Of a DNA stretch of 7,771 nt, positions 1 through 5,671 are shown one piece after another. Numbering within the stretch: position 1 is the first letter of the stretch; every line of letters starts with the position of its first letter. Source of the DNA: Candidatus Wirthbacteria bacterium CG2_30_54_11 (GTDB lineage Bacteria > Patescibacteriota > CG2-30-54-11); the NCBI GenBank assembly GCA_001873755.1, contig MNZT01000005.1:1-7771 (forward strand), in the 5' to 3' direction. The translations under genes were made by a program, and so were the position numbers. The notes below the pieces were generated by a model. That model made no database searches and was not told the origin of the DNA. It worked only from the letters and a program-made list of their open reading frames with translations.

Positions 1-221
1 CAACCATGAAGCTTCGAGAAAAGATCAAGGATCCCACAACAGGTAAATGCAAGAAGAAGTACTACCCAGCTCAAACCCCCTATCAGCGATTAATGCTCCA
101 TCCCAAAGTTTCGGAGTCCACCAAAGTCATGCTAAAATCTATCTATGAGCGGCTCAATCCCATCCAACTACAACGACAAATCAAGTCCAAACTCAACAAG
201 CTACGGGACACCCTTCGGTAA
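1..221 (+). CDS. Transposase (integrase/DDE type), C-terminal end, cut by the window edge
   Basis: This is the last ~72 codons of a gene that begins left of the window. The frame is open to base 3, and the ATG at 6 is probably internal. The visible part is basic and contains TPYQRLM, then SIYERLNP, then a helix rich in K, R and L (QLQRQIKSKLNKL). In rve-type integrase transposases (IS481-like and relatives) this pattern lies just after the catalytic domain. The minus-strand gene at the right edge has the same pattern, with about 22 of 53 aligned residues identical by hand count. The catalytic residues are outside the window, so activity cannot be judged. The stop TAA (219-221) is 6 nt from the convergent end of the small membrane-protein gene, and I see no IS terminal repeat in that gap. 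Codons look more A+T rich than those of the neighbours, which fits foreign origin. It may be a remnant. Confidence 0.7.
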   Translation, partial: TMKLREKIKDPTTGKCKKKYYPAQTPYQRLMLHPKVSESTKVMLKSIYERLNPIQLQRQIKSKLNKLRDTLR

Positions 222-227
222 GATTTC

Positions 228-425
228 TTAATGATCTAACGCGCGGACCGGACCGTCCCCGACTTCGAGAAGCGGGATCTCTTCATAACTTCTGATCCGC
301 TCTCCGGGTACCACCCTGTCAGTCCTCTTTTCCTGGTACCCGGTCCAGACCGCTGTGAGTACACAGCCGCCGGCAAACACCAGCAGGACCCAGAACCACA
401 GGATGCGGACGCGACTTGTATTCAT
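228..425 (-). CDS. Small single-pass membrane protein, unknown function
   Basis: A 65-residue protein that I do not recognise. A short basic start (MNTSRVR) is followed by one hydrophobic segment at about residues 8-27 (ILWFWVLLVFAGG and onward), then a charged tail of about 38 residues. This predicts one membrane anchor or uncleaved signal with a soluble C-terminus. A lipoprotein is less likely: the only cysteine (in AGGCVL) is not followed by the small residue expected after a lipobox. The case for a real gene is its junction with pgi. The ATG shares one base with the pgi stop (TGATG), and AGGA lies 6 nt upstream inside pgi, which suggests translational coupling. The TAA is 6 nt from the convergent transposase stop, so the original C-terminus may have been shortened or replaced when that element arrived. 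A 10-bp inverted repeat lies inside the gene. Confidence 0.55.
   Translation of the reverse strand: MNTSRVRILWFWVLLVFAGGCVLTAVWTGYQEKRTDRVVPGERIRSYEEIPLLEVGDGPVRALDH
304..343. repeat. Inverted repeat, 10-bp perfect arms with a 20-nt loop
   Basis: CCGGGTACCA (304-313) and TGGTACCCGG (334-343) are exact reverse complements separated by 20 nt. The repeat lies inside the tail of the 65-residue membrane-protein gene, where the arms encode parts of TGYQ and VVPGE. A stem of this size could act in mRNA or mark a palindromic insertion, but chance is possible. There is no T-run after either arm, so it is not a typical intrinsic terminator. Confidence 0.5.
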
Positions 426-1774
426 CAGGCATCCTGCAATCTGTCTTTGAGATGTTCATACCCGGACCGTCCCAGCAGCGCATAGGCATAATCCTTGCCC
501 AGTTCCACCCCGGGCTGGTCAAAGGCATTGATATCGTAGAGCTCACCCGACAGGGCCGCCGCATATTCCATCAGGTAGATGAACTGCCCGACCACATTCT
601 CATCCAGGACAGGAAAAACTATTCTGCTCGTCTCCACTTGATTTTCCCGCAGCGCCGTCCTCGTACCCTGCTCTTCGGCAGCCATGAGCTGAGCGAAGCT
701 GGTACCCTTCAGATAACCAAGTTCCGGCACACTCTCCGGCACATCGCTGATGGTCAGGTCGCAGCTGAACTCTTCGACTTCCAGGAACACTATATTCTTG
801 TCCCGGGGACCGAAATTGAACAGCTGGATCTGAGAATGCTGGTCTGTCGTGCCCAGCGACTCGGTCGGCGTCTGTCCTACCCTGACCTCTTTCCCCTGAC
901 GATCATCCCTCTTGCCCAGGCTCTCGCCCCAGAGCTGCTTGAACCACTCGGGCCAACGCTTGAGGCGGTAGCTGTACGGCATCATGACCACCACATTCTT
1001 TTGTTTCAAGGCGTAGCTCGCATACTGGAGTGCCGCGAACTGCGCCGCTGGATTCGCCACGAACAAAAGCTGGCAGCGCTCATCCATCCGCGCCGCGCCG
1101 GTCAGCAAAGCCCTGGCATCAAGACCCAGGAACACAGCGGGAAAAAGCCCGACAATACTGAGGATGGAGAACCGACCGCCCACGTCATCCGGATGGATGA
1201 ACAGACGGATGTGTTCGCTGCTTCCGACATCTTTCAACAATCCTGTGGTCTGTGAAGTCGTAAAGACCAGATGCCGGGTGTAGTCTGCTCCAAACCTTTT
1301 TTTAAGTTCCTGGCGGGTATAGAGAAAACCCGCTGCCGTCTCCATCGTGCTCCCGGATTTGCTCACTACATTGAACAGGGTGGTGGAGAGGTCCACGGTG
1401 TGGAAAAAAGCGGCCAATTCTTCCGGATCGACATTGTCAAAGCAGTGAAAACTGACGCCATTGCCCATGGCCGGCAGATGCGCGAACGAATGATGGAGCG
1501 CGATCGCCCCCAGCGCCGACCCGCCGATGCCGAGCACGACGAAAGTTTTGACCCACTTCATCTCCTCACGGAAAGCTTCCAGTTCATCGATCAGCTCTCC
1601 GTCGTACGGGAGCTCCAGGAAGTGAAGCTTACCGGCTTTTCGCGCTTCGGATACCTGAATATTTGCCTGAGTAACCAGCTTTTCTACCACCTTCAGTTCG
1701 TCTGCCGTCACTCCGTGTTCATCTCCTATCGCCTTGGCAAGCATTCCCGAAAAATCGAACAGGATATCCTGCAT
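425..1774 (-). CDS. pgi: Glucose-6-phosphate isomerase
   Basis: Cytoplasmic enzyme that interconverts glucose 6-phosphate and fructose 6-phosphate, linking glycolysis, gluconeogenesis and sugar-nucleotide supply. With the ATG at 1774 it has 449 residues, the usual size of the short bacterial (Bacillus-type) PGI. The SIS-fold phosphate sites are visible: GIGGSALG (82-89) and SKSGSTMET (138-146). PGI signature 1 is DDVGGRFSILSIVG (196-209, R201), and signature 2 ends in FDQPGVELGK (418-427). Likely catalytic residues are E284 in LWGES, H313 in TDQHSQ and K427. I chose the start at 1774 because AAGGAGG (1787-1781) lies 6 nt upstream. The frame stays open to a possible start at 1828, but those 18 extra residues (KPIAQSSKPRRRR) come from the 7-bp repeat array and are unlike PGI. 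The stop TGA overlaps the next gene by one base. It lies downstream of manA, with which it shares fructose 6-phosphate. Confidence 0.97.
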   Translation of the reverse strand: MQDILFDFSGMLAKAIGDEHGVTADELKVVEKLVTQANIQVSEARKAGKLHFLELPYDGELIDELEAFREEMKWVKTFVVLGIGGSALGAIALHHSFAHLPAMGNGVSFHCFDNVDPEELAAFFHTVDLSTTLFNVVSKSGSTMETAAGFLYTRQELKKRFGADYTRHLVFTTSQTTGLLKDVGSSEHIRLFIHPDDVGGRFSILSIVGLFPAVFLGLDARALLTGAARMDERCQLLFVANPAAQFAALQYASYALKQKNVVVMMPYSYRLKRWPEWFKQLWGESLGKRDDRQGKEVRVGQTPTESLGTTDQHSQIQLFNFGPRDKNIVFLEVEEFSCDLTISDVPESVPELGYLKGTSFAQLMAAEEQGTRTALRENQVETSRIVFPVLDENVVGQFIYLMEYAAALSGELYDINAFDQPGVELGKDYAYALLGRSGYEHLKDRLQDA

Positions 1775-1780
1775 GTCTAA

Positions 1781-1787
1781 CCTCCTT
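1781..1787 (-). promoter_or_regulatory. Ribosome binding site of pgi (decides the start)
   Basis: AAGGAGG on the minus strand, followed by TTAGAC and then ATG CAG GAT. The near-perfect anti-16S match at 6-nt spacing fixes the pgi start at 1774 and argues against the longer reading that begins inside the 7-bp repeat array. Confidence 0.85.
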
Positions 1788-1794
1788 CTTCTTG

Positions 1795-1864
1795 GCTTTG
1801 AGCTTTGAGCGATGGGCTTTGAGCTCAATTAAAGAAGCTCACAGCTCAACGCTCACCGCTTCTC
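1795..1864. repeat. Phased 7-bp (heptanucleotide) array that reverses orientation at its centre
   Basis: Ten consecutive 7-bp units lie in strict phase. On the plus strand they are GCTTTGA, GCTTTGA, GCGATGG, GCTTTGA, GCTCAAT, TAAAGAA, GCTCACA, GCTCAAC, GCTCACC and GCTTCTC; nine of ten begin with GC. Since the reverse complement of GCTTTGAGC is GCTCAAAGC, the left units are the right units in inverted orientation. The turn is marked by the perfect palindrome TTGAGCTCAA (1819-1828), so the array can also fold into a long imperfect hairpin with TTAAAG near the loop. It nearly fills the 88-bp manA/pgi spacer. The manA stop TGA (1865-1863) lies in the last unit, so the repeat reaches the coding end. 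It could be a transcript-processing or stability element, a weak attenuator, or a selfish short repeat like the heptamer repeats known in cyanobacteria. Confidence 0.8.
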
Positions 1865-3107
1865 AGCTTTTAGGTATATAGGTCTTGATTACTTCCGCCT
1901 TTGTTCCCCCGTGACCCCGCAGATGGTACGCGCCGACCTGCGCCGGGACGAACACAGACCAGCCTTCCCGTACTCCGACTGTTTTATCGCTTCCCTCGAT
2001 TCCTATCTGTATCGCACCTTCTTTCACGAAAATGTGATGGAAGCTTTCATCGGTATGTTCCAGCCAGGGAGCCATCCTGTCACTCAGGAAGATCATGTCC
2101 GATCTGTAATAAGCAGTTTCAAACAGCTTCGATACCCTCCCGCCCGTATCCTTCCGGATGAGCTGCGCCTGTCCCATCAGATTTTTCGGCGAATTTGCAT
2201 CTTCCGAACGGTCAATATACTTGAAATAATCATCTATCTGTACCGAACGGACGGAGCCGTCGGGATTGAATTTACCTTTGTCAAAAGAGCGGATGGTCGA
2301 CACACTGTCCGAACGGTCACGCTGCACCTCATACAAGATATTGCCCAAAGGGCAATTCGCATCCTCTTCCCAGGAATGATGTATCCCCCCTGCGCTCGGG
2401 TCTATGATGGTACCGCTGTCCACCCGTAAGCAATTGACGAACTGCCAGGGATTGTGCGCGAGGACCATCCGATCGGCCTCCCCTCTGGCCTGGACGGGAG
2501 TCAGGCTTCCTTTCATGGCATGCTTGCTCAGGAGTTCCATCCCGGTGGCGATCTCCCGACATGCCTTTTCATAAGCCTGCCAGTTGCAACCCGGTTTCAC
2601 TCCCAAAGTGATCGAGCCGGGCTCGAGGAAAAACCAGGTCTCAGGTTTGGACAGCCAGTGTGTAGTGCTCTCCTCTGTTTCCTTTACATGCAGCTGAAAA
2701 GAATTCCCCAGTGCCTGGGTATATTTGATGAGAGCCGGCATGGAGGTTCCAAATCGCCGGGCAATACTCTTTCCCAGGATCTCTATAGGATGCTGCACCA
2801 GGAGATCATGAAGGGGAAGGGACGGTATGGCCGTATCACTGAGCTGACTCTCTCTGGATCTCCTCAAGTGCACTTCATACACCGGAGGCGCGACATAACT
2901 ACCCTGTTCATCCGGCCTGGACATGGCGAAAAACTGCGAACAGGGAATTACTCTGCTGACACCGGCCAGCTCATACGACTGACCGATCCTGATCCCGGAG
3001 AGGAGAGGCTCCCTGGTGATCCCCTTGAGCTTCGGTATATAACTCCCACCCCAGGTCGGCTGCTCGATGAGAATAGGGACGATCAGGTACAGATCCTTGT
3101 CTAACAT
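1863..3107 (-). CDS. manA: Mannose-6-phosphate isomerase, class I-like (cupin)
   Basis: Predicted zinc-dependent cytoplasmic enzyme that interconverts mannose 6-phosphate and fructose 6-phosphate, either using mannose or starting GDP-mannose synthesis. It has 414 residues, at the long end for bacterial forms. The N-terminus has the family WGG (19-21). The metal site can be assigned by motif: Q138 and H140 in SFQLHVK (family QVHP), E156 in KPETWFF, and H243 or H244 in GGIHHSWEED. A second cupin half follows, with GNILYEVQRDRSD (255-267) and FHHIFVKEGAIQIGI (356-370), then a VPA turn (387-389). The match is looser than for the neighbouring genes, so another sugar-phosphate isomerase activity is possible. 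The ATG overlaps the deoC stop by 7 nt (ATGTTAG), with AGGGGGG 5 nt upstream, which points to translational coupling. The TGA stop lies within the heptad array. Confidence 0.82.
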   Translation of the reverse strand: MLDKDLYLIVPILIEQPTWGGSYIPKLKGITREPLLSGIRIGQSYELAGVSRVIPCSQFFAMSRPDEQGSYVAPPVYEVHLRRSRESQLSDTAIPSLPLHDLLVQHPIEILGKSIARRFGTSMPALIKYTQALGNSFQLHVKETEESTTHWLSKPETWFFLEPGSITLGVKPGCNWQAYEKACREIATGMELLSKHAMKGSLTPVQARGEADRMVLAHNPWQFVNCLRVDSGTIIDPSAGGIHHSWEEDANCPLGNILYEVQRDRSDSVSTIRSFDKGKFNPDGSVRSVQIDDYFKYIDRSEDANSPKNLMGQAQLIRKDTGGRVSKLFETAYYRSDMIFLSDRMAPWLEHTDESFHHIFVKEGAIQIGIEGSDKTVGVREGWSVFVPAQVGAYHLRGHGGTKAEVIKTYIPKS

Positions 3108-3892
3108 ATTATCCCCCCTGCAGACGTCTCTAATCGTGCGGCGAAATCTTCCAGGATCTCCATAGCCTTTGATGTACCGATCCGGTCGACACCGGCTGTT
3201 AAAAAATCGAAATAATTATAGGGGTTTACGCCGCCTGCTGCCTTGATCCCCACCGAGGAACCGACGACCTCCCGTATCAACCGGACATCCTCGACCAGGG
3301 CCCCCAGAGAAGTAAATCCGGAACATGTCTTCACGAAGTCAGCCCCGGCTTCCCGTGCCCAGGTGTAGATCTCCCTCTTTTCTTCTTCATTGAGCCAGAA
3401 ATTCTCCCCGATCACCTTCACTATGGTGGCGGGCTTCCGCGACTTGGCGGTCTCGATGAGCCAGCCGATCTCGGCCTTGACCTTGTCCTTTTCGAACCGT
3501 ACATACTGGAACACGTTGATGAGAAGATCGATCTCTACCTCGACATTCTGCCCGCTCTGCTCCACAGAATCAAAAACCTGATCGATCTCGGCAACCTTTT
3601 CTTCCAGAGGAATATCGTACCGGCGGATGAAATCTTCTCCTGTTTTCTTGGCCCGGATATATTTATCCCGCAGCAGGCGGAACCCGATCGCGGCACAGAC
3701 CCGCGTCGACGAACCAGAGAGGGTTCTGATGATCCAGGGCACCTGCTCCGGCCGCACGCAGCAGGCACGGCAGTGATGTGTTCTGGCCTGGTCGGCTATG
3801 GTACGCACGGACTCCATAGGAGCGCCATACCGCAGTTCAGTATGGTCAATCATTCCCGCAAGTTCCTCCACGGTCCGAGGCATGGCAGCCAT
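3101..3892 (-). CDS. deoC: Deoxyribose-phosphate aldolase
   Basis: Class I aldolase that splits 2-deoxyribose 5-phosphate into glyceraldehyde 3-phosphate and acetaldehyde, the last step of deoxynucleoside breakdown. With the ATG at 3892 it has 263 residues. Family motifs are present (numbering from that Met): IDHTELR (15-21), CCVRPEQV (44-51), VCAAIGF (65-71), EVEIDLLIN (118-126, proton-relay D122), VKVIGE (158-163), DFVKTCSGF (185-193, Schiff-base K188), GIKAAGG (215-221, second lysine K217) and RIGTS (237-241). The usual STG after the Schiff-base lysine is CSG here. Three starts are possible: TTG 3904, ATG 3892 and ATG 3883. I chose 3892 because GGGGG lies 5 nt upstream, matching the G-run site of manA. 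The gene starts 24 nt after gatB and overlaps manA by 7 nt at its end. Confidence 0.93.
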   Translation of the reverse strand: MAAMPRTVEELAGMIDHTELRYGAPMESVRTIADQARTHHCRACCVRPEQVPWIIRTLSGSSTRVCAAIGFRLLRDKYIRAKKTGEDFIRRYDIPLEEKVAEIDQVFDSVEQSGQNVEVEIDLLINVFQYVRFEKDKVKAEIGWLIETAKSRKPATIVKVIGENFWLNEEEKREIYTWAREAGADFVKTCSGFTSLGALVEDVRLIREVVGSSVGIKAAGGVNPYNYFDFLTAGVDRIGTSKAMEILEDFAARLETSAGGIIC

Positions 3893-3916
3893 AGCTACCC
3901 CCAAGAGATAATAGGG

Positions 3917-5485
3917 CTAAGAGGAAAGGATCGCCTGACGCAGTAATTCCTGAACTACCGGCGGATTGGCCTGACCGCGTGTCTTTTTCATCACCTGGCC
4001 GACCAGGAACATTATCGCGCCCTCCTTGCCGCTCCTGATCTGTTCGACGACCGCCGCGTTCTCAAGAATAACTTCCTGGACCGCTTTGTCCAGAATGCCG
4101 GTATCGCTGACCAGTTTCAGTCCTTTGTCTTCCACCAGCTTTACCGGAGAGACGCCGTCTCTTACGACTTCCGGAAGGATATCCTTGGCAATCTTGCCGG
4201 AGATGGCGCCGGAGCGGATGAGTTCAACCAATTCACTGACATACTCAGGTTTCAGTTTGCTCGCCGTCAGCTCGATTTCAAGCTCACGCAGGACGAATGT
4301 GATATCGCCATTGAGCCATTTTACTACTTCCTGTGCGAATTCTTTGCCCTTGTCCCCAACCGCAGACTCGAACCAGTCGGCATTGGCCTGTTCGTCCACC
4401 AGGATGACCGCGTCCTTGTCTTTCAGCCCGTACTGCTCGACGAAACGGTCTTTCTTGGCCTCCGGAAGCTCTGGAAGTTCACTGTGAAGCTTCGCCACCC
4501 AGGCAGGGTCGACATGAACCGGCGGCAAGTCAGGCTCGGGGAAGTAGCGGTAGTCATTTGCTTCTTCCTTGGACCGCTGATGGACAGTCACTCCCTTCAC
4601 ATCGTCCCAGCCTCTGGTCTCTTTGCTCCCGGCCGTATACAGCTCCCCGGTCGCCTCGTACTGAGTGATCTGCCGGTCGATCTCGTAGGCCAGAGCCTTC
4701 TCGAGCGCAATGAAGGAATTCAGATTCTTGACCTCGACGATGGGCGTGTACTTCGAAAAGTCACCGTCTGGCGAGATCGACACATTGATATCAAACCGGA
4801 GCTGCCCCTTGTCCATATCAGCATCTGATGCTCCGATATAGCGGACGATCTGACGGACCTTCCGCGCATAGGCACTGGCTTCCTCGATCGTATGCATGTC
4901 CGGGTCGGACACGATCTCGAGCAAAGGGATACCCGACTTATTGCAGTCGATCAGTGTATACGACTCTCCGGTTTTCGGATCAGTTTCATGCAGTGATTTA
5001 GCGGTGTCCTCCTCAAGGTGTGCCCGTGTGATGCCGATCCTCACTCTAGCTGAGATCAAAGGATTTTGTCCCCCTGCCAAGGCATGTCGCTCGCGAGCGA
5101 CTATGCCCAAGGGGGATGCAAGGCCGCCTTTGGCGAGCTCCGCCGAAGGCGAGGGGTCGACTTCCAGATACCCTTTCACACAGAACGGCTGATCGTACTG
5201 CGAGATCTGATAGCCCTTGACCAGATCAGGGTAAAAGTAATTCTTGCGGTCAAACTTCGACTCCTCCGGGATGCTGCAGTTCAGCGCCAGTCCGACCCGG
5301 ATAGTCTGTTCGATAGCCTTCTGGTTGGCCACCGGCAAGGCACCCGGCAGGCCAAGACAGACCGGGCATGTGTGCGTATTGGGCTCCGCACCGAAGTAGT
5401 CTGCCTGGCACCGGCAGAACATCTTGGATACTGTCTTGAGTTGAGTGTGGATCTCGAGGCCGATGATGGGGATATTCTTGCTCAC
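3917..5485 (-). CDS. gatB: Asp-tRNA(Asn)/Glu-tRNA(Gln) amidotransferase subunit B, with a ~35-residue insertion
   Basis: GatB binds the misacylated tRNA and phosphorylates the Glu or Asp carboxyl so that ammonia from GatA can form Gln- or Asn-tRNA. It has 522 residues; typical GatB has roughly 475-500. Motifs include GLEIHTQL (9-16), a four-cysteine zinc site (C24 and C26 in MFCRC, C40 and C43 in TCPVCLGLPG), FDRKNYFYPDLVKGYQIS (78-95), IGITRAHLEEDTAKS (150-164), YRYFPEPDLPP (about 317-327), and a C-terminal YqeY-type tail ending QVMKKTRGQANP. The excess length is at about 111-145. There the family's short turn between the LEVD strand and RVRIGITR is replaced by residues encoded by a palindromic repeat. 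The start is GTG at 5485, with AAGGA 8 nt upstream. The frame is intact and the motifs are kept, so the protein is probably functional. A 186-bp repeat-filled gap separates it from gatA. Confidence 0.96.
   Translation of the reverse strand: MSKNIPIIGLEIHTQLKTVSKMFCRCQADYFGAEPNTHTCPVCLGLPGALPVANQKAIEQTIRVGLALNCSIPEESKFDRKNYFYPDLVKGYQISQYDQPFCVKGYLEVDPSPSAELAKGGLASPLGIVARERHALAGGQNPLISARVRIGITRAHLEEDTAKSLHETDPKTGESYTLIDCNKSGIPLLEIVSDPDMHTIEEASAYARKVRQIVRYIGASDADMDKGQLRFDINVSISPDGDFSKYTPIVEVKNLNSFIALEKALAYEIDRQITQYEATGELYTAGSKETRGWDDVKGVTVHQRSKEEANDYRYFPEPDLPPVHVDPAWVAKLHSELPELPEAKKDRFVEQYGLKDKDAVILVDEQANADWFESAVGDKGKEFAQEVVKWLNGDITFVLRELEIELTASKLKPEYVSELVELIRSGAISGKIAKDILPEVVRDGVSPVKLVEDKGLKLVSDTGILDKAVQEVILENAAVVEQIRSGKEGAIMFLVGQVMKKTRGQANPPVVQELLRQAILSS
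5051..5155. repeat. Palindromic element inserted in frame within gatB
   Basis: About 105 bp (35 codons) absent from ordinary GatB, made of two adjacent palindromes. The first spans 5070-5115. Its core is the perfect 16-bp palindrome GTCGCTCGCGAGCGAC (5086-5101), with outer pairs GGCAT (5081-5085)/ATGCC (5103-5107) and CCCCC (5070-5074)/GGGGG (5111-5115). The second spans about 5125-5151: CGCCTTTGGCGAGCTC pairs with the following CGCCGAAGGCG, apart from one bulge and one G-T wobble. It carries no stop in the gatB frame and its length is a multiple of three. The second palindrome resembles one in the gatA/gatB spacer. The arrangement recalls the Rickettsia palindromic elements that insert in frame into genes, but the sequence is not one I can name. 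The exact edges are inferred from GatB family knowledge and may be off by a few bases. Confidence 0.75.
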
Positions 5486-5511
5486 GGATCAGTTCCTTGA
5501 TAATGGACCGA

Positions 5512-5643
5512 TGTCATACCCGGCCACGACCGGGTATCCAGAAAGAGAAAATATGAAAAACTGTTTGTTTTCTTGTTTGTTTCTGCCGCCTTCATAGGCG
5601 AGCCTCGCCAAGGGCGGGGATCCCCGTTTTCACGAGGATGACA
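5512..5643. repeat. Repeat unit with inverted TGTCAT-type hairpin ends in the gatA/gatB spacer
   Basis: The left end reads TGTCATACCCGG, a CCACGA loop, then CCGGGTATCC, giving a perfect 8-bp stem (5516-5523 with 5530-5537). The right end on the minus strand reads TGTCATCCTCGT, a GAAA loop segment, then ACGGGGATCC (stem 5632-5639 with 5620-5627, one wobble). The two ends are inverted copies of the same TGTCAT-hairpin-ATCC design, common in small dispersed repeats (REP- or MITE-like). Between them lie a T-rich stretch and the palindrome GCCGCCTT...GGCGAGCCTCGCC...GGGCGGGG (5585-5619), which resembles the element inside gatB. A further half-unit (ATACGGGGATGACG) sits at 5652-5665. No gene fits here. 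The hairpins could also affect gatB mRNA, since they lie directly upstream of its start. Confidence 0.7.
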
Positions 5644-5671
5644 CAAAAACAATACGGGGATGACGATATTC

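Noticed and set aside
416..1255. A 279-codon open frame on the plus strand
   Set aside because: It lies entirely opposite pgi, shows no recognisable family motifs, and is explained as a shadow of a GC-rich coding strand.
1775..1828. An N-terminal extension of Pgi starting at 1828
   Set aside because: The extra 18 residues are encoded by the 7-bp array, do not resemble PGI, and bypass an excellent AAGGAGG site in front of ATG 1774.
1795..1864. CRISPR array
   Set aside because: The repeats are 7 bp, contiguous and degenerate, with no spacers and no cas genes nearby.
3893..3904. TTG start of deoC at 3904
   Set aside because: No Shine-Dalgarno precedes it, whereas ATG 3892 has GGGGG 5 nt upstream.
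5051..5155. An intein or group I/II intron in gatB
   Set aside because: The segment is far too short, has no splicing motifs, and keeps an open frame.
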